A stretch of 46,045 nucleotides of DNA. Source: a virus. The stretch is taken from positions 1-46,045 of the IMG/VR virus record IMGVR_UViG_3300027821_000011, one strand, 5' to 3'. Both the position numbers and the translations under genes were made by a program. Under the pieces are notes generated by a model, which saw only the letters and a program-made list of their open reading frames with translations, was not told the DNA's origin and did no database searches. Positions 31,389 through 39,368 of the stretch are shown here, piece by piece (the first letter of the stretch is position 1; each line of letters begins with the position of its first letter).

Positions 31389-31704
31389 TCCAGAGTGCTC
31401 CGATCGTCATGATGAGCCTTGGACGCTGAACTTCCACTGTGGTGATCGTCCAGTTAGACCCATTCCAGCCGACATACCTCATCTTTGAGAAATTATCGTA
31501 GGCGTACGCATCGGCCACGATGCTGAATCTGTTCTCGACGGTGACATCTTGGTTCAGCGTCGCGGGAACCGCGGACGATGGTTCCAGACGTCTCGCCTGT
31601 CTCAGGACATCCCCGTAATACTCTCTCTCGGTGATGACCTCGGACCAGACGCCTGGAACAGTCTCCGTGTCGGTGGCGTAGCCTACGGTTCCGTGGAACC
31701 GCAT
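31372..31704 (-). CDS. Head-tail joining protein
   Basis: A 110-residue protein. The region TEREYYGDVLRQARRLEPS (about 25-43) followed by VENRFSIVADAYAYDNFSKMRYV (about 56-78) and WTITTVEVQRPRLIMTIG matches small beta-barrel head closure proteins. The position between capsid and tail terminator supports this. ATG 31704 has GAGGT. Confidence 0.65.
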   Translation of the reverse strand: MRFHGTVGYATDTETVPGVWSEVITEREYYGDVLRQARRLEPSSAVPATLNQDVTVENRFSIVADAYAYDNFSKMRYVGWNGSNWTITTVEVQRPRLIMTIGALWNGNTA

Positions 31705-31713
31705 CTACGAACC

Positions 31714-33717
31714 TCAGCTGGCGGGACGCTGGAACGTCCAGTTGTTGGACGCGTTGTCGGCGAAGGAGTAGCCGGAGGCGGCCTTGGCCCGGATGTGGAT
31801 CGACGCGCCGGCAGCAATCGCGGTCTGCGGACCCGCGGTCAGGGCGGCGCTTTCGACGCCGGTCTGGTCGTTGACGGACACGTAGGTCACGTTGGCCATG
31901 GTCGGGATGGTCACGACACCGGTGGCCTTGACGAAGGTCGGAGCCGTCGGCGAGCCGAGCATGGTGGCGGTGGTGAGACCGACCACGATCGCGGACTTGT
32001 ACTGCACGAGGGCGCCGGAAAGACGCGTCTCGTAGAGGTACTTGAACTGGTTGTAGTCGATGTCAAAGTCATCGAAGAAGGTGACCTCGCCGCCGCGGTC
32101 CGTGCCGACGGAGTAGTCCTGCAGGTTGACGATGATTCCGATCAACGTGTCCTTCATCGACTCGAGAACGTCGACCATGACGATCCCGCCGACACCCATG
32201 GCGTCAGCCAGCTCCGCGACGGAGCTGTGCAGCCGGCGGCCGAGCGTGTCCTTGGTCAGGAGCATCTTGGTAACCCAGGACCGGGCCGTGTAGAGGGTCG
32301 GAACACCGGTGCCCTGGAAGTACTGCATCCCGGACATGATGCCGTCGACGATCTCCTCGTTGTTGCTGGAGGCGTCGGACAGGTTGATGTTCACGCGGGT
32401 GACGAACATGTCGGCGTCGGTGAGGATCGGCCGGATGTTGTTCTCGTTGATCTTGTCGGGGTCCGCCACGTCGCGGCCGTCGCCGACGAGGATCGCGCGG
32501 GCGATCTCCTCGTCCAGCATGACCCGCATCTCGGTCTTCATCCAGTCGACGACCGAGAACTCGGTGATGTCGAGGATGTCGTCGCGGTCGAGCTTCTGCT
32601 TCTTGTAGACGGTCTTCGGCGTGGTCGTCCTCGTCGTGATGCCGAAGAACTCCTCGCGCTTCAGGGCGCCCTTGACGTAACCCCGGGCACGAGCCTCGTC
32701 CATCGTGATGTCCGCGAACCGGCTCTTGATCCTGGAGAACGGAGTGTGGTGCGTGTTGCCGAGAACGTTGGCGACCCATGCCTGACGGCGGGTGATCCAC
32801 GCCGGGGTGGCGTCGACAGCCGTCGCGTCGGGGAACAGGAGGTCGATGTTCTGGATCCCGTGCGTCAGGGCGTACGCCTCGACCGCGTCCTTGAGCGAGC
32901 CGCGCTTGCGGGCGTCGTCGAAGATGCCCTGCACGTCGGCGTGTGAGAGAACCGGCCCGGCGGGTGCGTTGCCGCCGCTCTGGTCGAAAACGTTGCGGTG
33001 GGTCACTTGCGGGTCGCCCTTCGGATCGGTGGGGTTTGTGCCGGACGGGTCGGACTGGCTCATGGCCGCACCGATGAGGGCGTAGACGACTTCCCTCTGC
33101 TGCTCGGTGAAGCCGGCGATGACATCGGCGACGGTCGGGTTGGCATCGGAAGCCTGAGCGACCGCCGGTGGCGGCATCAGGGCCGGAAGACCGGCAACCG
33201 CGTGGGCCAGAGCTGGCTTGGGCGGAAGGGAAGGGGCCGGAACCGGCGGCGAAAGCTCGACGAACTGGATCGTCGCCTCGCTGTAGATGATCGCCTCATC
33301 CGCCAGCGGAGTGATGCCGTCGCCGTGCGCGAGGTTGACGTTGTCGATGTACGCGCCGGGGTTGGCTCCCGACAGGACCAGAGACACCTCACGGATGACT
33401 CCGTGAACGACCTCCATCGCCTGCTGGATGAGCTGGTTGGCGTAAATCGACAGCATCTTGATGTCGCCGTGCTTGACGAGCGCCTTGGCCTGCGTGGCGG
33501 GCACGGTGTCGTTGAAGTAGCCCTCGGCACGAACACCGTCGCCGATGCTGTGCAGAACGACGTGACCCAGGACGTTCTCAGGCGAGTCGTGCAGGTGCTG
33601 CCACACGAGCGGAACGGTGGTGTTGTCGTTGCCCTTGAAGGCGTGATGCTTGATGGTCCGGCCGTCAGTGCACCTGATGCCGGTCCTCGTGCAGTACCCG
33701 GTGAAGTCAGGTTCCAT
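31714..33717 (-). CDS. Prohead protease fused to major capsid protein
   Basis: A 667-residue fusion. Residues about 1-135 form an HK97-type prohead protease: VPLVWQHLHDSPENVLGHVV (about 35-54), GVRAEGYF, KHGDIKMLSIYA and VVHGVIREVSLVLSGANPGA. Histidine near 41 and serine near 113 are likely active-site residues. After a P/A-rich linker and helical delta-like part (about 135-290), residues about 290-590 are an HK97-fold capsid protein (RSRFADITMDEARARGYVKG, in part, and GRRLHSSVAELADAMGVGG). The last 80 residues look like an Ig-like decoration domain. The protease would cleave itself from the shell during maturation. ATG 33717 has GAGGAG somewhat distant. Confidence 0.85.
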   Translation of the reverse strand: MEPDFTGYCTRTGIRCTDGRTIKHHAFKGNDNTTVPLVWQHLHDSPENVLGHVVLHSIGDGVRAEGYFNDTVPATQAKALVKHGDIKMLSIYANQLIQQAMEVVHGVIREVSLVLSGANPGAYIDNVNLAHGDGITPLADEAIIYSEATIQFVELSPPVPAPSLPPKPALAHAVAGLPALMPPPAVAQASDANPTVADVIAGFTEQQREVVYALIGAAMSQSDPSGTNPTDPKGDPQVTHRNVFDQSGGNAPAGPVLSHADVQGIFDDARKRGSLKDAVEAYALTHGIQNIDLLFPDATAVDATPAWITRRQAWVANVLGNTHHTPFSRIKSRFADITMDEARARGYVKGALKREEFFGITTRTTTPKTVYKKQKLDRDDILDITEFSVVDWMKTEMRVMLDEEIARAILVGDGRDVADPDKINENNIRPILTDADMFVTRVNINLSDASSNNEEIVDGIMSGMQYFQGTGVPTLYTARSWVTKMLLTKDTLGRRLHSSVAELADAMGVGGIVMVDVLESMKDTLIGIIVNLQDYSVGTDRGGEVTFFDDFDIDYNQFKYLYETRLSGALVQYKSAIVVGLTTATMLGSPTAPTFVKATGVVTIPTMANVTYVSVNDQTGVESAALTAGPQTAIAAGASIHIRAKAASGYSFADNASNNWTFQRPAS

Positions 33718-35002
33718 TTTGACTGTTTGCTCCTCGTGGTATCGACGGGACGTGCGGCATCAATGGCAATGCTTGAGATGGCACTCTTCCGATCGGCTTC
33801 GACACTGGAGCCTGCTGGGGGATGTTCTTGTTCTGGAGTTTGTCAGCGTTAGGGTCGCTGGATGGCTTGAAGCCGATGATGCTGCGGACTTCGTTGGACG
33901 AAAGGATCTCGTTCCTGGTGAGTTTGTCGGCGATCTCCGCAAGTACCGATACTGGGACGAGCTTAAACGGATCACGGAGATAGATGACGGCCTGACCCTG
34001 CGTCCTTGCTGTTCTGGTCAGGAACGTTCTGGTCATGGCTTCGGTCATGGCAGTGAGAATCGGTTCGACGGAGCGGTTGTAGTAGTTGATCATCGCCGCT
34101 TCGTCCGCCGTGCCGTTCATCACTTCTTCGGTAAGGCCGAGTTGACTGTAAAGCATCTTCGTCAAGTACTCAACCTGGCCCATCAGATTGTTCTCAGCAG
34201 GCCGGTTCAGCTGAGTGATCCTCTCGGAACCATCCGTGTAAGCGATTCCGTACTGCGAGCCCTTCAGCTGGAACTCGATCTCCCTCAGCCGTTTCTGCGC
34301 TTCAGCACGCCTCGTTTCAGTCTTAATGACGTAAGGCAGCTGAATGATGATGTCCAGCTTCCCAGAAGCGCTCTGCTCGTCCACGGTGTCGAGAAGTGAA
34401 AGCTTCCTGAGAAGACGCTGAAGCGTTGAGTTCGGTTCGTTCATGACCGAGTAGAGAGGATTCTCGACAATCGCGACCATCTCTTTCGGGACGGTTACGT
34501 CTTCCGGAATCCCCCTGTTCTGGTTGTAGGCCCGGACCGTGACATGCTTCGGATACCACTGAACAACCTTGCCGATCCGCATGGTCGAGATGTCGTATCC
34601 GCCGGTTACCAGCGGGTTGAGCGTCGTGTCGACCGGAAGAATGGCGGCTACGCCTTGATCGAACAGCGTCTGCGCCAGATCCTGACGGAACATCGTCGCC
34701 GCCTGGTCGAGGTTCGCCTCGATGGTCAGGCAGTTGTTCAGGCCGCTATCGATCTCTTCCTGGTACTGGCCGTTCTCGTCCAGCCGCACATGAAGAACCG
34801 GGACAGCAGCGGTGTCGATCGCGAGTCTGGTGTAGACCGAGGAGACGATCGTTCGCTCGTTCGTGTACAAATATCGAGGACGGTCTGAACGCCAGGAATA
34901 TGCCGGCCCAAGATCCACTGACGAAACACGAGAGTCGCGAGTCTGCTCTTCAGAAAAGAACACGTTCCAGGCATGCCTGAGGCGGTCCATGCGTTTGCCC
35001 AA
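33707..35002 (-). CDS. Portal protein
   Basis: A protein of about 431 residues with the HK97-type portal pattern: RYLYTNERTIVSSVYTRLAI (about 44-63), GLNNCLTIEANLDQAATMF (about 88-106), LAQTLFDQGVAAILP, and MLYSQLGLTEEVMNGTADE (about 285-303). Portals form the ring through which DNA enters and leaves the capsid. No ATG lies at the expected start. The frame opens with TTG 35008, which touches the SD; TTG 35002, 7 bases from GGAGG, is preferred. The gene lies between large terminase and capsid fusion, the usual order. Confidence 0.85.
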   Translation of the reverse strand: MGKRMDRLRHAWNVFFSEEQTRDSRVSSVDLGPAYSWRSDRPRYLYTNERTIVSSVYTRLAIDTAAVPVLHVRLDENGQYQEEIDSGLNNCLTIEANLDQAATMFRQDLAQTLFDQGVAAILPVDTTLNPLVTGGYDISTMRIGKVVQWYPKHVTVRAYNQNRGIPEDVTVPKEMVAIVENPLYSVMNEPNSTLQRLLRKLSLLDTVDEQSASGKLDIIIQLPYVIKTETRRAEAQKRLREIEFQLKGSQYGIAYTDGSERITQLNRPAENNLMGQVEYLTKMLYSQLGLTEEVMNGTADEAAMINYYNRSVEPILTAMTEAMTRTFLTRTARTQGQAVIYLRDPFKLVPVSVLAEIADKLTRNEILSSNEVRSIIGFKPSSDPNADKLQNKNIPQQAPVSKPIGRVPSQALPLMPHVPSIPRGANSQNGT

Positions 35003-35018
35003 TGCCAACCCTCCTTCC

Positions 35019-36764
35019 CTAGTCGAAGGAATCCTTGTTGAGCTTAAACGCCACGAAAGCGTCCATCATCGCAGCGACGTTGTCGATCTTCTCCTCGTAA
35101 CGCTTCTTGAGGAGCTTCCTGTTGCCGTTCGTGTCTTCAACCGTGATCGCGTTGCCCATTGCGAAAGACATGAGCAGCTGATCAAAAACCAGCATCCGCT
35201 CTTCGGAAAGCGTCTTAAGCTCCCCGAGGGGCACCGATTCAGTCCGGGCGCCCTGTATGACTTTCTCGATCCCGAACGGACCGTTCTCCTGCTCCCAGCG
35301 GGTCACGAACTCCTTTGCGTTATAGGGGTCGTAACCGAACGAGCGAACTTCATACTCGTTTGCCAGGATAAAACGCTCCAGGTCGTCGTAGACCTCCATC
35401 ATGTCGAGGATCGCGCCCTCGAGAACATGCAGACTGCCTTCTTCGATGAACTCGTCGTACTTGGCACGCATTGCGCCAGGCAGCTTCATCATCGTGAGAC
35501 TGGAAATATAGCTTCTCGTCTTCACTCCGAACGTCCCGTTTGGAAGCGGGAAGAGGAAGGTGAAAGCCGTGAAGTCGTCTCCCTGAGAGAGGTCAGCGCC
35601 CATGGAGCAAGGCATCCGCCAGAACTCATGCCGTCGATGGGGGAGGGTCTCTTCGTAGGTAAAGAAGTAGGTGTACCCTTCCATCGGAATCCCGAACCGC
35701 TTGGCCAGAATATCGTTACGAGTGGAAGGAGCTTTCTCCATTCGCTCGACATCCAGCTGATACGTCTCGTAACTGACAGTCTTTCCGAGGTTGGGATTGG
35801 CCTTCGGCCACATCGCCGGGTTAGCAACCTCTTCCAGCTCGTCAAGCTTGTAATGCCAGATAGAAACGTGCGGGTTCGGGTAATCACCCCTGAGGATGTC
35901 CTGAAGCTCCATTTTGATTGTATCGCCACTGCCGTTCCGGACAGTGCCTTCGGAGCTTGTCGCCACGATGATGTAGTCAGGAAGCTTCGATGCTCCCTGT
36001 TCAAGAGCACCAATAACGTCCTCACGAACGTCCGTGGAAAGCCACTCGTCAATGGTCGAGACCTTAGGCCGCAAGCCTTGCAATTTGGCCACGGACATAG
36101 GTCTGACCTCAAGGAGCGATCCCGTGAGGAAGTTCTCGATGCCTTTCTTGGTAGAGGCGAGTTTAACGCGGAGAGCTCTCGACCCTGTCGTGTTCTGAAG
36201 AGAGCCTTCCGTGAGGAACTGGAACAGCGGTCCCCTCGCCCTGGTGATAGCCGTCCGGAACGGCGACATCACCTCTTCGGCCTGCTTCATCGTTGGAGCA
36301 GTGGTGACTTGATGAGTCGTAGAAACGTCGACGTTCAGGAAGTAGCTCTGAATGCACTCCGCGTACATCGATTTTGCCGCACCGCGAGCCACGATCAGGT
36401 ACTGCTTATTGCGCAGCCGCTTCTTGATGACCTTACGGACGTAACTTCCGCCGTGGCCGTCCGGTTTCGGAACGTAGACGCTTCTCTCGACGAAGTAGAA
36501 CCACGCGAGCAGGGATTCTGCCCAGAGCTTGAACGTGTCGAGCAGATGGAAGTCGCTTCCATCAGTTAGCGTCAGCTCGTTCTCGCAGTACTTGATGAAC
36601 CCCTCGATCGCATCGCTGTCGTAGTAGAAGTTCGGGTCCTCGATGAGCATGTCGATGCGGTTCATCTCCATGGAGATTTCCAGGTTGACCGGAATCTCGC
36701 CACGGAGAACGGCGGCACGAAACTCGCCGTAATATCTCGGCGTAGCCGTGTTCGAAAGACTCAT
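35019..36764 (-). CDS. Terminase large subunit
   Basis: A 581-residue DNA-packaging ATPase and nuclease. ATPase features are VARGAAKSMYA as Walker A variant (about 125-135), VSTIDEWLSTD as Walker B (about 234-244) and VATSSEGTV as motif III (about 262-270). The nuclease part has MGADLSQGDDFTAFTFL (about 388-404), YDPYNAKEFV and a late IDNVAAMMDAFV. The protein docks on the portal and pumps DNA into the capsid. ATG 36764 has AAGAGG. The small subunit candidate lies 8 kb away at 44.7-45.2 kb rather than next to it. Confidence 0.9.
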   Translation of the reverse strand: MSLSNTATPRYYGEFRAAVLRGEIPVNLEISMEMNRIDMLIEDPNFYYDSDAIEGFIKYCENELTLTDGSDFHLLDTFKLWAESLLAWFYFVERSVYVPKPDGHGGSYVRKVIKKRLRNKQYLIVARGAAKSMYAECIQSYFLNVDVSTTHQVTTAPTMKQAEEVMSPFRTAITRARGPLFQFLTEGSLQNTTGSRALRVKLASTKKGIENFLTGSLLEVRPMSVAKLQGLRPKVSTIDEWLSTDVREDVIGALEQGASKLPDYIIVATSSEGTVRNGSGDTIKMELQDILRGDYPNPHVSIWHYKLDELEEVANPAMWPKANPNLGKTVSYETYQLDVERMEKAPSTRNDILAKRFGIPMEGYTYFFTYEETLPHRRHEFWRMPCSMGADLSQGDDFTAFTFLFPLPNGTFGVKTRSYISSLTMMKLPGAMRAKYDEFIEEGSLHVLEGAILDMMEVYDDLERFILANEYEVRSFGYDPYNAKEFVTRWEQENGPFGIEKVIQGARTESVPLGELKTLSEERMLVFDQLLMSFAMGNAITVEDTNGNRKLLKKRYEEKIDNVAAMMDAFVAFKLNKDSFD

Positions 36765-36798
36765 GTTGACCTCTTCTTAACGACAGAAGATATGCTCG

Positions 36799-37035
36799 CT
36801 ACGTCTCTTCGGCGGGAAGCTGCGGTATGAGGTCCGCCCTGGCCTCGTCGAGCAGCCTGCCGATCCGCGTCAGGTAATCCTGAGCGTGCACGTCGATCCC
36901 AAGCGTAGGGACTCCCCCCTGTTCCCGGAGTTCAGCGACCTGCTCCGATGCGCCGTCCATCCACTTGAGGGCAGCGATGCCGAATGCCATCGGATTCGGT
37001 TCGTCGGTCGTCGTGGCCTTCTTCTGAGCCGGCAT
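36799..37035 (-). CDS. Hypothetical protein, 78 aa
   Basis: A small acidic protein. After a short charged lead it has a helical part (IAALKWMDGASEQVAELREQGG), then a second helix (YLTRIGRLLDEARADLIPQL). It lies just upstream of large terminase, where a small subunit might be found, but no DNA-binding motif is visible. ATG 37035 has AAGGAG. No family recognised. Confidence 0.65.
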   Translation of the reverse strand: MPAQKKATTTDEPNPMAFGIAALKWMDGASEQVAELREQGGVPTLGIDVHAQDYLTRIGRLLDEARADLIPQLPAEET

Positions 37036-37075
37036 GAGTTCTCCTTACCTTGTACGTTGGTCGTTCCTTCTTACG

Positions 37076-37606
37076 TCACATCCAGCCTCGCGTGAGGATC
37101 CATTCCGTCCAATCAGACGGCTGACATCCTCTGTCGCCGGGCGGATGCTTTGCTTTCGATCTGCCGTAGGCGTACGCCGCCGCACTGCTGCAGACCACCT
37201 GTCCGGCAACCTCGTCGTGCTTCCACTTGGAATCCCAGCCAGGAAGGCGCATGCCCAGGTTGGTAAAAGCGTCAGCGACGATGGACTCCCAGTCGTAGGC
37301 GGTACCGAGCATCTTTTCCATCGCCACGGCGATCAAGTACCGCTGCTCTTCGGTAAGCGGCTGATCAGCATTGCTGTGGGTCCACTTGCTATCGAGATAG
37401 CCCTTAGCGTCCACCCATCCGACGCCACCGGGCTTTCCCTCAATCGCCCACAAAGTTCCTTCTGCGTCCCGGTGATGAACGACCGCGACGTGATTGCCGA
37501 GATTTGGCTTGTTCCTGATCGCCGAACCGAATCGGATCCACCAGGCAGCGAATCCTTCCGAGCGGGTGACCAGGACGGTGCCTGGTTTCAGATCTTCGGT
37601 TCTCAT
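37076..37606 (-). CDS. Permuted NlpC/P60-like protein
   Basis: A 176-residue protein with the permuted papain-like order: RSEGFAAWWIRFGS, then GNHVAVVHH with a candidate catalytic histidine (about 38-46), and later VVCSSAAAYAYG with a candidate cysteine (about 139-150). Such proteins cleave amide bonds or peptidoglycan cross-links, and in phages may aid entry or act in the virion. No signal peptide. Start ATG 37606 overlaps the upstream stop (ATGA). The position, among head genes rather than next to the endolysin, argues for a virion or host-modifying role. Activity is inference. Confidence 0.65.
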   Translation of the reverse strand: MRTEDLKPGTVLVTRSEGFAAWWIRFGSAIRNKPNLGNHVAVVHHRDAEGTLWAIEGKPGGVGWVDAKGYLDSKWTHSNADQPLTEEQRYLIAVAMEKMLGTAYDWESIVADAFTNLGMRLPGWDSKWKHDEVAGQVVCSSAAAYAYGRSKAKHPPGDRGCQPSDWTEWILTRGWM

Positions 37607-38295
37607 CCTGCCACAGCCTTCTTGATGATCATCCCGGAGACCTTCGCCGCGGCGATCCCGGCAAGCCAGGCCGCACCCTTACGGCCGTACTGGGAAACGA
37701 GGTTCGCCGCCTCCTGCTTGACGATGTTCTTGCCGACATCGCTGATGAAGGCCTGACCGGCGTTAACCTTCTTCGGATCCAGCCTGCCATGCTGGGTTTC
37801 CAGGTTCAGACGGGTGACCAGGGTCTGGAGCTCGGCATTGGTCAGTGACCTGGTACCGTGCTGGCTAACCCGGGTCTGAAGCCTAGCGGCTCTGGCGGCG
37901 TCTTGAGAAACAGGACCGGAAGGGCGACTTGAGGGACTAGACCCAGTCCGGCGACGGCGCACGCCCCACCTCATGCCCTTGACGCCGAAGTGCTCCAGGA
38001 ACGTGTCGATCTCGTCCATGAGACCGTCGATCTCGGAATGCTTGAGTGATCCGTCCGGGTTCCAGGTGTCAGGGATCTTGCTTGCGAGGTTAAGGGCTCG
38101 GGCCCTCTTCATGATGTGCCGGCGAACCGAATTGCGGCGAGCGACGTCGCTTTCTCCGGCATTGGGCGTAGCCCGGCCGACCGCAGCAATCGCATCGTCG
38201 AGTTCACCAGCATTCCTGATGTAATACGATCCATCAGGCATCGCGACGCCGGATTTAGCCATCGTCCGGCGCTCTTCCATCGTAGGAGTAGCCAC
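37603..38295 (-). CDS. DUF6582-like protein with head-associated HFGVKGMRWG motif
   Basis: A 230-residue protein. MPDGSYYIRNAGELDDAIAA (from about 19) followed by RRNSVRRHIMKRARALN and IPDTWNPDGS is the DUF6582-like part. Then comes EHFGVKGMRWGVRRRR (about 105-120), a motif frequent in capsid-morphogenesis proteins of phages. The C-terminal part is basic. It is probably part of the head or packaged with it. The frame extends to 38361, but GTG 38295 has GGAGGG at good spacing and is preferred. It follows a structured leader at 38318-38394. Confidence 0.65.
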   Translation of the reverse strand: MATPTMEERRTMAKSGVAMPDGSYYIRNAGELDDAIAAVGRATPNAGESDVARRNSVRRHIMKRARALNLASKIPDTWNPDGSLKHSEIDGLMDEIDTFLEHFGVKGMRWGVRRRRTGSSPSSRPSGPVSQDAARAARLQTRVSQHGTRSLTNAELQTLVTRLNLETQHGRLDPKKVNAGQAFISDVGKNIVKQEAANLVSQYGRKGAAWLAGIAAAKVSGMIIKKAVAG

Positions 38296-38317
38296 CAACC
38301 CTCCTCTCAAGAACGGG

Positions 38318-38394
38318 TCCGGGGGCGCCGCCGCGTCACATCGATCAGTACTTGACGGCACAGACCGACATGCAGGGTAGACGACGCCCCCGGA
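38318..38394 (-). promoter_or_regulatory. Structured intergenic element with 10-bp inverted repeat
   Basis: TCCGGGGGCG at 38318-38327 and CGCCCCCGGA at 38385-38394 are a perfect 10-bp inverted repeat enclosing 57 bases. Inside it a CGTCA/TGACG pair (38334-38338, 38353-38357) could form a second stem. It lies between the secreted protein gene and the GTG at 38295. It may be a terminator, a leader structure or a protein-binding site; no U-tract follows. Confidence 0.4.
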
Positions 38395-38425
38395 GCTTTT
38401 ACTCAGGTGATGCTAGGGCTGCTGG

Positions 38426-39232
38426 TTAGGCAGCGGACTCGATGGGAACCGCGGTCTCGTAGCAGGTGCTACGCGGAGCCGGGGTCGGGTCGCCGTGGTA
38501 CGCGCCGAGGGTCGGGCCGTCGGTCTGGTACTGGCACGGGTCGCGAACGAGACGCGGCTGGGAAGCCACGCCACGTCCCTGGACGTTGAGCGACACCTGG
38601 TCGAACTGCACCACGGTCGGGAGACCGCGGAGGTGCCGGATGATCTGGGCCAGGACCTGCGCCCGGGTCAGGCCGTCGAGCGGGCAGACCCGCAGGTTAC
38701 GGCTGTAGTTCGAGTTGAGGTTCTGGCTGTAGTTCCAGCCGTCGTTCCAGCTCCAGGACTTGAAGTTCCGCACGTGCCCGGAGGCGAGCAGGCTCACGAT
38801 CGCCGTACCCCTGCCGGTCTCGTTGCGGTAGATGCCCTGGCCGCCGTTGAACGTCCAGCCGACCGTCTGCAGAAGCGCCGCCGAGCAGGTTCCCGGGTAG
38901 AGCTGCGGGAGACCCAGCGGGCTGTGACGGAGGTTGACCGAGTTGACGCCCCGGTCGTCCAGGATGTGCCGGAACAGGTTGCCGCCGAGAACCGTGTCGT
39001 TGCCGTCCGTCAGGCGGACCGGGCCGCGAGCGAGAACGGTGTTGAGGTCACGGGCACCGACATCGGTCCGGGCGATCTCGAACTGCTGCGGAAGCAGCTG
39101 CACCCTCGGCGGGTGCTGGAACTGCTGCTGCGTCGGAGTCGGCGACGGCGTCACCGTAGCCGAAGCCGCCGGGACACCGATCGACAGTGCCATGAAGCCA
39201 GCCGCTGCGGTAGCGAGTAGGATCTTCTTCAC
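38426..39232 (-). CDS. Secreted protein of unknown function
   Basis: About 268 residues. The frame extends further upstream, but GTG 39232 directly begins a classical Sec signal peptide: VKKILLATAAAGF, a hydrophobic core, and an AASA cleavage site before TVTPSPTP. The mature part starts with a P/T/Q-rich stretch and is otherwise globular, with four cysteines (near PGTCSAA, LRVCPLD, RDPCQYQ, RSTCYET), which suits two disulphides outside the cell. No domain recognised. Third positions are strongly G or C, as in the major virion genes, suggesting strong expression. It has its own upstream gap (39233-39368) and structured downstream gap, so it looks like an inserted, independently expressed gene. 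Confidence 0.75.
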   Translation of the reverse strand: MKKILLATAAAGFMALSIGVPAASATVTPSPTPTQQQFQHPPRVQLLPQQFEIARTDVGARDLNTVLARGPVRLTDGNDTVLGGNLFRHILDDRGVNSVNLRHSPLGLPQLYPGTCSAALLQTVGWTFNGGQGIYRNETGRGTAIVSLLASGHVRNFKSWSWNDGWNYSQNLNSNYSRNLRVCPLDGLTRAQVLAQIIRHLRGLPTVVQFDQVSLNVQGRGVASQPRLVRDPCQYQTDGPTLGAYHGDPTPAPRSTCYETAVPIESAA

Positions 39233-39368
39233 TTGCGTGTACTCCACTTCTTTGTTTGGGGTACTTCCCCCTAGATGAAGAACGGTCTTGCTCGTGTTGT
39301 TGTCTGAATCGCCTCCTAAGGTAAAGGGATAGGACTCGGCTCCGCAGCGGGAACGGTGCCGAAGCTTG

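Noticed and set aside
31549-32946. Plus-strand open frame of 465 codons opposite the capsid gene
   Set aside because: Biased composition (D, V, G, R), no motifs, and the minus-strand capsid gene fully explains the region.
34863-36569. Plus-strand open frame of 568 codons opposite the terminase
   Set aside because: Explained by the G+C-rich codon pattern of the terminase gene; no recognisable protein motif or upstream SD.
39233-39368. Promoter and small gene in the gap before the secreted protein
   Set aside because: The gap contains an AGGAGG sequence and a GGGG/CCCC mini-hairpin, but no start codon with usable spacing and no match to the promoter-like family was found.
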